In this document: piece after piece, positions 37,076 through 45,910 of the stretch | Layout of the letters: the number at the start of each line of letters is the position of its first letter | How positions within the stretch are numbered: position 1 is the first letter of the stretch | Source: Apostichopus japonicus | Taxonomy: Eukaryota; Echinodermata; Holothuroidea; Aspidochirotida; Stichopodidae | NCBI RefSeq assembly: GCF_037975245.1 | Contig: NC_092577.1 | Span: 17,002,013 to 17,066,012, forward strand | Direction: 5' to 3' | DNA length: 64,000 bases | Translations under genes and position numbers: made by a program | Notes under the pieces: model-generated | Seen by the model: the letters and a program-made list of their open reading frames with translations, nothing else | Told to the model about the DNA's origin: nothing | Databases searched by the model: none

Positions 37076-37952
37076 AATGTCAATCAAATAGGAAATAAGT
37101 AGCCAAAACTGGACTAGCATTGATATTAACTTTCCAGCGTGATCAGTTATCTCTGTTCTGGTACGGAGACCCATACAGAGAGCAAGACACACACAAAATA
37201 TAAACACAGCTGTGTTCTAGAACTCAACTGGATTGGAACAAAGTGGAAATATGTAATGTGCAAGCTCCTTGCTGTTACCTAATCCGACTGCTATGGTCAT
37301 AAAATGACCGCTGTTCAAATATAATACTTGAAGGTTGAGTTCTTTATTCTTCTGTGGTCCTGTAGATGTTGATACTAAATTGCGTTGTGCTATTCTTTTA
37401 TTTAATATATTTGCTTTAATAAATAAGTTCCAGGAGGGCGATATAAGTTCCATTCAGTATCGAAGTTCAGTCCCAAACTATATTCCTTGTTGCCATCCGT
37501 TCCAAAAACTTCTTCCTTAATTCTGACTGTTCAGTTCACTATAGAAACCTTTGCCAATGTCCTGACATCAATAGGTTATTATTTATGAATCTCCATCACC
37601 TTTTCTTAATGTACCAATCCTTTCTGTTAAACTTCCTTCTGCTCTTTACTTCTACCATGTGGACACTAGTGTACACATAGCTCCCTTTCCTTTCTCACTC
37701 CTAGAGTATCAAAACACATATGTCCATTGTTCAAAAGTGGCCTTCACACTTAATCAACCTCTGAGTCATCCTGTTTCAAGCTAAGACCCTGTGGTTGCCT
37801 AGCAACCCAGATAGAGATAGTTATTCCCCCTTTGACTTAGTGTATACACTGTAAGTGATTTACTATTGAAATATATATGCAAAGTGCAGTACCACAATAT
37901 AGTGCAATGTAAATTTCTATGAAAATACACTATGTAAGAGCATACAGTCTTA

Positions 37953-38043
37953 AAGTTTTATCTGTCAATATAAAGTCAAGTATAACTGGATAAACATGAT
38001 GTATATCCAGTTATACCTGACTTTATATTGACAGGTAAAACTT
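37953..38043. repeat. 91-bp near-perfect palindrome at the start of the right array
   Basis: Arms of 43 bases (37953-37995 and 38001-38043) pair with three mismatches around a 5-base centre. The arms use the same words as the flanking repeats (TATAACTGGATA, GTCAATATAAAG). It marks the switch from the unique middle to the 65-bp array. Confidence 0.85.
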
Positions 38044-38046
38044 GAT

Positions 38047-38866
38047 CTGCATATCTGGATTGGCTCTTTATCCAGTTATATCTGGCTTTATATGGCCAGA
38101 TCAAACTTTATCTGCATATCTGGATTGGCTCTTTATCCAGTTATATCTGGCTTTATATGGCCAGATAAAACTTTATCTGCATATCTGGATCGACTCTATA
38201 TCCAGTTATATCTGGCCTTATATGGCCAGATAAAACTTTATCTGCATATCTGGATTGGCTCTATATCCAGTTATATCTGGCTTTATATGGCCAGATAAAA
38301 CTTTATCTGCATATCTGGATCGACTCTATCTGGATCGACTCTATATCCAGTTATATCTGGCTTTATATGGCCAGATAAAACTTTATCTGCATATCTGGAT
38401 TGGCTCTATATCCAGTTATATCTGGCTTTATATGGCCAGATTAAACTTTATCTGCATATCTGGATCGACTCTATATCCAGTTATATCTGGCTTTATATGG
38501 CCAGATAAAACTTGATCTGCACATCTGGATTGGCTCTTTATCCAGTCATATCTGGCTTTATATGGCCAGATAAAACTTGATCTGCATATCTGGATTGGCT
38601 CTTTATCCAGTTATATCTGGCTTTATATGGCCAGATAAAACTTGATCTGCATATCTGGATTGGCTCTATATCCAGTTATATCTGGCTTTATATGGCCAGA
38701 TAAAACTTGATCTGCATATCTGGATTGGCTCTTTATCCAGTCATATCTGGCTTTATATGGCCAGATAAAACTTTATCTGCATATCTGGATTGACTCTATA
38801 TCCAGTTATATCTGGCTTTATATGGCCAGATAAAACTTGATCTGGCCAGATTAAACCAGATATAAA
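38047..38866 (+). repeat. 65-bp tandem array, about 12.5 units, right arm of the palindromic element
   Basis: CTGCATATCTGGAT recurs every 65 bases (38047, 38112, 38177, 38242, 38307, then 38387 after a 15-base internal duplication, 38452, 38517 and on). Each unit contains ATATCTGG, TATATGGCCAGATAAA and TTTATCTG. The open frames it creates are by-products of a period not divisible by three combined with no stop words, and are not evidence of protein. Confidence 0.92.
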
Positions 38867-38980
38867 GCCAGATCTGGCATTTCGGTAAGGGCATGTAGCA
38901 TATGGGCATGGAAACGACCTATTACACTCATTCTTGTGAAACCGACAGTGGTTAACATAACCTTGTAAAGTCCATTACTG

Positions 38981-39801
38981 CATCGTTTTAGCAAGCAGCA
39001 AACGGGGAATAACACAGTTATTGTTACTTGCGAGAACCTTCATATCTATTGCTGTAAGGCATTACCTGTATTCTAGACAATAAATTGCGGCTGTTGTGCT
39101 TTGCAATCTTGATCACAATTATCTTGATGCTGTAAGAAAAATCCAGACATTAAATATGAAAATAATCCAGATTCAGGGTGATCGAAACACACACATAGGC
39201 TACATATCCACCCCAACCCCTAATTTGGGCCAGAAAAAGTGGAATTTCACCAAAAATGTGGGGATATTGATGAAACTGGATCATGGGAAATTTACAGTTT
39301 TTCTGGCCCTGACCACAATGCTGTAATTTACAGACTGGAGAATACACAGTGCATGAGAGAATTGTTAAGTACTGCACATTGTATCCTGAAGGCTGAAACA
39401 TTTAAGAAAGTTTACAGGTGAAGGAATCACTAACAAAGAGAAATTAATTGAAGGTGGAGACGCATGGGGTGATTGTATTATGAAAGTCTCATTATGTTAT
39501 TTTAAAACAATATTGTTTAATGTAAAGATGTGGGGGTAAAGTACCTGTGTTTGGTTGTTAGCATGTTTAGGAAGCGCCTTTCTTCTTGCAAAACGAAGAT
39601 TCATAAGGGAAGCATGCCTTCACCAAATTTACTCTGTATAGTGCATACATTGCCAATATTGAGGAAATGAGTAAGGAATTGTAGAACTTGACGGCAACAC
39701 TTCAATATGCATGGTTATATTTTGGCACTTCTGTGGCTGCGAGAAATAATGTTATTTTATCTATTCATTATGAAGGCATATCAGTAACAATATTCCTGGT
39801 G
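38981..39801. other. no gene recognised
   Basis: Short overlapping ORFs on both strands near 39100-39420 lack any recognisable motif. No repeat structure is evident. Confidence 0.45.
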
Positions 39802-40289
39802 CTTTTTACGTGCTAAGAAAACGGACACGGACCAAAGGTCAACAGAACCAAAAACAATCCCAGTTTGTAAAACAACAACCAAAACCCCACTGAAACCCAC
39901 AAACACAAATCTCTCACTAACGCGGCGTTTAACGTGACGCGAAAAGGACACGGACCCAAAGGCCGACAGAAGCCAAAAGAAACCCCCTACAAACCGGCTC
40001 CAAAAAGCCAACCACAAACAGAATAATAAAACCAACCCATATTATGTAACGACCACACAACCCCCAAGTTTTCCCCAAAAATTGCAACCGGGAACGCCGT
40101 CCCGACAGCCTGCCATCGTCTTCGAATGGCAGTGTCGGGAAGCCGTGCATGGTCCGCCTCCATGCGGAACCTAATGTCACTTTGCACGAGGGGGACATCC
40201 TCTGCCCTCCAGACGTCCCCATCAAACTAGGCGGCATCTGCTGTTCAAGATGTGTCTCCTGATGACAGCGGCAAAGAACAACAGCAGAT
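39802..40289 (-). mobile_element. LINE A 3' tail, minus strand
   Basis: Minus-strand sequence matches the end of LINE A ORF2 (QSDIRFRMEADHARLPDTA) and its 3' UTR (TTTGGTCCGTGTCCGTTTTC). It ends in CACGTAAAAAG at 39802. The 5' edge at about 40289 meets the 5' edge of a plus-strand LINE B tail. Confidence 0.85.
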
Positions 40290-40687
40290 CCTTGTTTGAG
40301 TGGGTGGTTGTGCGTTTTGTCACTGCAGGTCTGTGGGCGTATGTACCTTTCTGGCTCGGTTGACTTAGAGTTTCGTTTGTCAGTATGAGATGGTTCCTCA
40401 GCAAACACAGAAGTTTTTGAAACGTTATTAAAACGTTTCGTGTTTTGTTTTGATAACGTTATTTCTGATGTACTAAATATGTCACGAAAACGTTTTCAGG
40501 CTATTATTTCCCCCCAAAAATCGTCGTTAAAACATTAATATCTCATAAAAACGTTATGCCAACGTTTTTATTTACATTTCACGTTATAAAAACAAATTTT
40601 ACAAGCTCTTTTAATAATGTTATGATAGTAGGTAGTGCCGTTTTGCCGTGACGTTTTCTTTCCCGCATGGCGGGTCATGTAAAATAG
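40290..40687 (+). mobile_element. LINE B 3' tail, plus strand, interrupted at 40397-40630
   Basis: From GTTTGAGTGGGTGGTTGTGC to TATGAGATGGTTC this follows the LINE B 3' UTR. It breaks, and resumes at 40631 with GGTAGTGCCGTTTTGCCGTG to GGCGGGTCATGTAAAA. It is placed head-to-head with the LINE A tail to its left. Confidence 0.8.
40397..40630. mobile_element. AACGTT-type palindromic island inserted in a LINE B tail, about 234 bp
   Basis: Other copies of the LINE B tail read TGGTTCGGTAGTGCC without a break. Here about 234 bases separate TGGTTC from GGTAGTGCC. The insert is made of variants of AAAACGTTTT: GAAACGTT/AACGTTTC, ATAACGTTAT, GAAAACGTTTTC, CCAACGTTTTT. The ends (CTCAGCAAAC, GATAGTA) show no clear inverted repeat and no target duplication. 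Confidence 0.75.
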
Positions 40688-41042
40688 CATTAGGGCTATG
40701 CATTGTTGGTAATGGGCAATGTATTTTTTAACCATATGCATATGTATTGCTTTCGAATATTACAAAAACATGTACGCAAGGATATCAGTGGGCACATCAT
40801 TCCATATTTCGAGTAAACAATCATTAAAGGGAAAAATGATTTTTTGTGTTCAAACAGTTTCACTTAAAATTTTGGGAAATTTAATGTCAAATACAAAGTA
40901 AAGAAGACTCCCATGACGAACAGAATAATTTTGTCAAAATGGGTTGTTTTGGGGCAAAATACATGTTGCACATAATAGTGCAGTTCAAGATAGGTATGTT
41001 GTAATGTCTCATTTCAGAGATCATATCAAACTTCAAATTCCC
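40688..41042. other. no gene recognised
   Basis: AT-rich spacer between the LINE B tail and the next palindromic island. No ORF or repeat of note. Confidence 0.4.
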
Positions 41043-41405
41043 AGCCAGCTGCCAAGTGGGCCCCAATTGGGAAGACCAATTGGAGCCCACTCAGATTTGT
41101 CATTCCGTTCCACACAGGGGCCAAACAGATTGGGGCCCATAAGAGGCCCAAACTGGTCCCAGACCAATCCCATACGGGGACAAACCGGGCCAGCTGTCTG
41201 GGGCCCACCTGGGACCTATTCTAGGCCCCAATCGTTTTGGCCCACACAGAACCTATACTGTGCTTAATCAGGCTAACTGCATGGGGCCCAAATTGGACCC
41301 ATTAAGGGCCCAGTTGACTGAGCTTGACCGAAGTGAAACCCACACTGGGCCCAACTGGGCCAACTGTGTGGTCCAAATTTTAATCCCAGCTGGTTCACTG
41401 TGGCC
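41043..41405. repeat. GGGCCCAA/TTGGGCCC palindromic-word island
   Basis: About 360 bases holding many variants of GGGCCCAATTGGGCCC: GTGGGCCCCAATTGGG, ATTGGGGCCCAT, TGGGGCCCACCTGGG, ATGGGGCCCAAATTGG, CTGGGCCCAACTGGGCC. Spacing is irregular, about 20-50 bases. The edges are diffuse and no terminal repeat could be fixed. Confidence 0.75.
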
Positions 41406-42736
41406 CTTAAAATAGTTCAGTTATCCACAGGTTCACCACCTCTCAGCATTCAGGAAAGTGGCTGAAGGCGAAGTTTCAATCACGACCATGGGATGGGGAC
41501 GTAAATAACAGTCCTGGGAGGAATGCAGGAAGTGTTTTTAAAAGTTTTACGTTTGTCTCAGCGTGAAAGTGAAGTCGCCCCTATCATCCAAAGAGAGAAG
41601 AGCTGGATATAGCTTGGTTGCACTTGTGTCCCTCATATTATAGCAGGTTGTTGAATGGGGGGTCAAGGACGCTTGAACCGTTCATGTACTGCCGTGGTAC
41701 AGCAGAGATTAATTGCCTCCAAATAAAAATGCAAGTATTCATGTCTACATTCGTTGAAATATATTTCTTAAGAAGACAACGATGAAATCTAAAGAATAAT
41801 TCATAACTCCATAAGTACATTTTATTTGAAAGAAAAAATGTGAAACTCTCAGAACTGAAACTATATGCATCCTAATTGGAGGGAACATTTTGGCATTTGG
41901 AGAAAGAATAGAATGTCAAGCAAACCCTGCAAATGTTAACGATGCGGGCAAGATGCTATATATTCCACATACTTATGCATTCCAAATGCAATGCAATGCT
42001 CAGGGCCAACAGTATGTATGCTAGATCATCCTCTGGATCAAATAAACATGAACTCATTTAAAATCGTGACAGAAAACTTAACTTATACTTTTTCTGGCGA
42101 GGTGAGAATAACATGTTCAATGTTTTATGACAAGATAAAGTGCATAGGTAATAAAAAATATTACTACAGTCAATCTGTAACACACAAAAATATAACATTT
42201 TACATTTTCCTACGACAAATGATTTCTGTAAGTGCTTGAAAACTACAAAGAAGTTGGAACTGTTGAAAGAAGTGAACCATGACATCATACTGTTAATACT
42301 ATTAACAGTGTTCTTCTGGTAATTTGATATCTATTTCGGAAACTGACAAAACATATTCATGCGGGGTTTCAGCTACTGATAGAAGAAATTTTGCTCTATA
42401 GCATATGTACTTTCATTCAGTGTTGGACTACCTGTAAAGACCAATTATGGAGACTTTTCAATGAACATAAAATCGCACCATTTTGCATGTATGTAATCCT
42501 TAAGTCACCCCAATTACATTGCTGTAATTAACTTTACCAATTTCGGACGTTAACTACGTGAAAAATGGGAAGAAATGTCAGCTTTTTAGGAAACCTACTT
42601 CACACATTCCTGAAACATTCCTAGGACATCAGGTGACCATGTGATGTCACCGTTGATATAACGCACGCACAACAATAAGAAAATTGTATACTTGAGCTGC
42701 CAAAACATCAACAATATTACTCCTTTCCCCCCGAAA
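41406..42736. other. no gene recognised; one 21-bp palindrome
   Basis: No coding family is visible. A short palindrome, ACTGTTAATACTATTAACAGT, lies at 42289-42309. The right edge meets the 15-bp minisatellite. Confidence 0.5.
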
Positions 42737-43954
42737 TGTGCTGTTAGAGGTTGTGCTGTTAGAGGTTGTGCTGTTAGAGGTTGTGCTGTTAGAGGTTGTG
42801 CTGTTAGAGGTTGTGCTGTTAGAGGTTGTGCTGTTAGAGGTTGTGCTGTTAGAGGTTGTGCTGTTAGAGGTTGTGCTGTTAGAGGTTGTGCTGTTAGAGG
42901 TTGTGCTGTTAGAGGTTGTGCTGTTAGAGGTTGTGCTGTTAGAGGTTGTGCTGTTAGAGGTTGTGCTGTTAGAGGTTGTGCTGTTAGAGGTTGTGCTGTT
43001 AGAGGTTGTGCTGTTAGAGGTTGTGCTGTTAGAGGTTGTGCTGTTAGAGGTTGTGCTGTTAGAGGTTGTGCTGTTAGAGGTTGTGCTGTTAGAGGTTGTG
43101 CTGTTAGAGGTTGTGCTGTTAGAGGTTGTGCTGTTAGAGGTTGTGCTGTTAGAGGTTGTGCTGTTAGAGGTTGTGCTGTTAGAGGTTGTGCTGTTAGAGG
43201 TTGTGCTGTTAGAGGTTGTGCTGTTAGAGGTTGTGCTGTTAGAGGTTGTGCTGTTAGAGGTTGTGCTGTTAGAGGTTGTGCTGTTAGAGGTTGTGCTGTT
43301 AGAGGTTGTGCTGTTAGAGGTTGTGCTGTTAGAGGTTGTGCTGTTAGAGGTTGTGCTGTTAGAGGTTGTGCTGTTAGAGGTTGTGCTGTTAGAGGTTGTG
43401 CTGTTAGAGGTTGTGCTGTTAGAGGTTGTGCTGTTAGAGGTTGTGCTGTTAGAGGTTGTGCTGTTAGAGGTTGTGCTGTTAGAGGTTGTGCTGTTAGAGG
43501 TTGTGCTGTTAGAGGTTGTGCTGTTAGAGGTTGTGCTGTTAGAGGTTGTGCTGTTAGAGGTTGTGCTGTTAGAGGTTGTGCTGTTAGAGGTTGTGCTGTT
43601 AGAGGTTGTGCTGTTAGAGGTTGTGCTGTTAGAGGTTGTGCTGTTAGAGGTTGTGCTGTTAGAGGTTGTGCTGTTAGAGGTTGTGCTGTTAGAGGTTGTG
43701 CTGTTAGAGGTTGTGCTGTTAGAGGTTGTGCTGTTAGAGGTTGTGCTGTTAGAGGTTGTGCTGTTAGAGGTTGTGCTGTTAGAGGTTGTGCTGTTAGAGG
43801 TTGTGCTGTTAGAGGTTGTGCTGTTAGAGGTTGTGCTGTTAGAGGTTGTGCTGTTAGAGGTTGTGCTGTTAGAGGTTGTGCTGTTAGAGGTTGTGCTGTT
43901 AGAGGTTGTGCTGTTAGAGGTTGTGCTGTTAGAGGTTGTGCTGTTAGAGGTTGT
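42737..43954 (+). repeat. 15-bp minisatellite, 81 copies, no variants
   Basis: The unit TTGTGCTGTTAGAGG repeats without a visible change for 1218 bases. Since 15 is a multiple of 3, each frame is uniform: one reads Gly-Cys-Ala-Val-Arg, another Leu-Leu-Glu-Val-Val, and the third has TAG in every unit. The long ORFs here have no other coding support. Perfect homogeneity means very recent expansion or an assembly-collapsed or polished array whose true length is uncertain. Confidence 0.97.
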
Positions 43955-44002
43955 AGTTATACCTCAGCCAACAAAAGCATCAGCATCAACAAGACTTTGC
44001 TT

Positions 44003-44119
44003 TCGTGGAGTGCGGACGTCTTTTCGGCTGCTCTCCACTTTTCGTTGACCACACTTTTTTTGTGGTTTTGACCTTGGCCTTTCATTCATTTGCAGTTTGT
44101 TTTAGTGTAGTTTGTGTGT
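44003..44119 (+). mobile_element. LINE A-type 5' UTR fragment
   Basis: TCGTGGAGTGCGGACGTCTT through GTTTTAGTGTAGTTTGTGTG matches 45911-46025, the 5' UTR before the intact LINE A ORF1, at roughly 90 percent by eye. It is directly followed by the 3' end of a minus-strand LINE B. Confidence 0.75.
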
Positions 44120-45898
44120 TTTTTACGTCACCCGCCATGGGATACACGGGATACAAAACGTCACGGCCAAACGGCACTACCGAACCAACCCATTCTGACA
44201 AACGAAACTCAGGTCAAGCGAGCCAATAAAACATACGCCCACCGACCTGCAGAGACGAAACGCCCCAACCCCCCCCCACTCAAAAACCACAAAAGGACGA
44301 CCAGCACGGAGCGAAACGAAAAACCCCTCCCCAGCACACCACCGTCCAAAAATGCAGCAACAGAAATTTACCCTTAAAAACCACATCACATCTATTCCGC
44401 CAAACATGTTTTTTCACAATAGAGAAAACAAAAACAATGCGCTGCAACACAGCAACCGAACAAACTGGAGGGTCTACCCCATATAAAATAAAGCCCTGTC
44501 CTACCGACCGTGAACGGTCTCCCGTAACACTGTCGGTCCAGGTCTGGAACCACTCCCATACGTTAAACTACAAAGCAACAATGCCAAAAAACATGAGCGG
44601 TACTCTCTAAGCTGTCACAGCCGGTCATTGGGCACAGTCCATCACCCAATCGCCAATGATATCTTTTTAGGTTGGTCACCAAGGCACCGTGTGCAATTCT
44701 CGCAAGATCACGGCGCCTGCCACCATTCAGCCTTGAATGCACCGAACGCCATACTTCGGCAGAATGACTGATTGATTGCATTCAAGGCCCTATCCGGCAA
44801 CGAACTGTGAACGAGGGCCGGCTGTGACAGGTCAACAGGGGGCAACTCAATCAGAGCGGAGCAAATGACACGTTTGGAGTACTACTATGCGCTTCTGTTG
44901 CTAAACAGCGCCGGGACTCATCGACGCAGGTGCAAACCGCCCAAAAACGTACCAAATATGAAGAAGGCAACCCTGGGTCAGTTACCGCTACAAACAACTG
45001 CTTAAATAACAAAAAGGTCAATTTACTTCCCAGATGAACCACCCCTAACCCACCCTTCTCCAGTTTTTGGTACATTACCGCCCTTTTGACAAGCTCTGTA
45101 CCACCCGACCAAATAAATGCAAATATCGCTCTCTCCAACCGCACCAGGATCGAAAGCCAGCGGGTGCCAAAGGTTTCGAGCCTGCTCTCAAGTACCTCAG
45201 CCCTCTCGTTCCAGGTGACGTCACAAGGTGCATCGTAGCCGAACCATATACTATTAATTTTGATATTTTGATCCGACCACGATGCACCGAATGGTAAGTC
45301 TTTGTATCTGCAGCTACCAAGGCGAAGGCCCTTTGTGTTTTCCGGATTCAACTTCGCCCCGGTAGCTCTCTCAAAGATAGATAAATCCTGCGAGAGGGCA
45401 CGAAAGGAGCCCAGACTCGAAAGAACACACGTGACGTCATCTGCATATTGAACGCACTTCACTTTGGCACCCCCTGGCATAACGAATGGAACAAGTCTTG
45501 AGTCCCTTTCCAAAAGACGAGAGAGGGACTCGCTAAACATAAAGTAATGGAGACAGAGGGCACCCCTGGCGCACCCCCCTCTCCACGTTAAAAACCTCCG
45601 AACAAAACCCATTTACGATAACAGAACTCAAACTTTCCTGATACAAAACAGAAATCCATTTACGAAAATCCGGGTGCAACTGAAACGTCTCCAAAACATG
45701 CATTAAAAACCCACGATCCACCATGTCAAAGGTCCAGAGACACCATGGCAGATCTCGTTCAATAACAAAGTCGGTCAAGTCGCGCATCAACCACAAGTTC
45801 TGCTGGATGCAATGACCCTTCACTGCACAAGTCTGGAGATCACCCACAAGATGCGGCATAGCCAGTGCAAGGCGGTTGCACAAAGCCTTAGCCAGAGT
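44120..45898 (-). mobile_element. LINE B copy, minus strand, 5'-truncated, ORF2 broken
   Basis: Read leftward from 45898 it begins in RT (ALCNRLALAMPHLVGDLQTC), has an internal loss near 45740, ERGVRQGCPLSPL, then after a shift VKCVQYADDVTCVLSSL. A deletion near 45140 and shifts precede the zinc-type region GCDSLESTAHVFWHC. The 3' UTR ends near 44120 in GGCGGGTGACGTAAAAAAC. It is flanked on both sides by copies of the same LINE A 5' UTR. Confidence 0.83.
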
Positions 45899-45910
45899 TC
45901 AGTTCAGTTC

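Larger units (their letters stand above)
36472..38891. mobile_element. 2.4-kb palindromic-repeat DNA element (CCCTTACCGAAAT ends)
   Basis: The ends read CCCTTACCGAAATCCCAGAT (left) and, in complement, CCCTTACCGAAATGCCAGAT (right), a terminal inverted repeat of at least 23 bases with one mismatch. The interior is almost wholly variants of ATCTGG/CCAGAT, GGCCATATAAA and TTTATC/GATAAA, in two arrays around about 880 bases of ordinary sequence. The element sits inside a C2H2 exon: removing it with one copy of the CA (or GCA) repeated at its ends rejoins a zinc-finger frame exactly. The target duplication is therefore 2-3 bases. No transposase is present. The superfamily is unknown to me. Confidence 0.8.
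33829..38980 (-). pseudogene. multicopy C2H2-finger gene remnant of unknown function (transposon-like)
   Basis: Read leftward. The first finger CPYATC (about 38910) continues after an insertion as FRRLSAYSTLVSHVQRSH (36470-36415), then a second finger CPFHNCKSSFTKKSSFTSH (about 36290). An acidic linker follows, then LFLQNVMLFYLQLESKYL, FEVCNPLGSSRSS, GDNLGSHCIGGF (in a shifted frame near 35270), RPKHHFLKHY and FGPLIRTGTMRFESKHSYLK. A last exon-like piece at 34069-33829 reads DVPEDLALVEPSDLMMLK and resembles a SAM-like domain. I recognise this order from repetitive predicted proteins in fish and invertebrates but know no function. Stops (for example TAG for Trp near 34835) and several frame shifts show a dead copy. 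Confidence 0.55.

Noticed and set aside
38042-38515. Repetitive ORFs reading DKTLSAYLD-type repeats
   Set aside because: They follow the 65-bp array and have no independent coding signal.
42692-44071. 459-residue ORF of Gly-Cys-Ala-Val-Arg repeats as a secreted or structural protein
   Set aside because: It is the translation of a 15-bp minisatellite. A second frame is equally open, and there is no signal peptide, splice or codon evidence.
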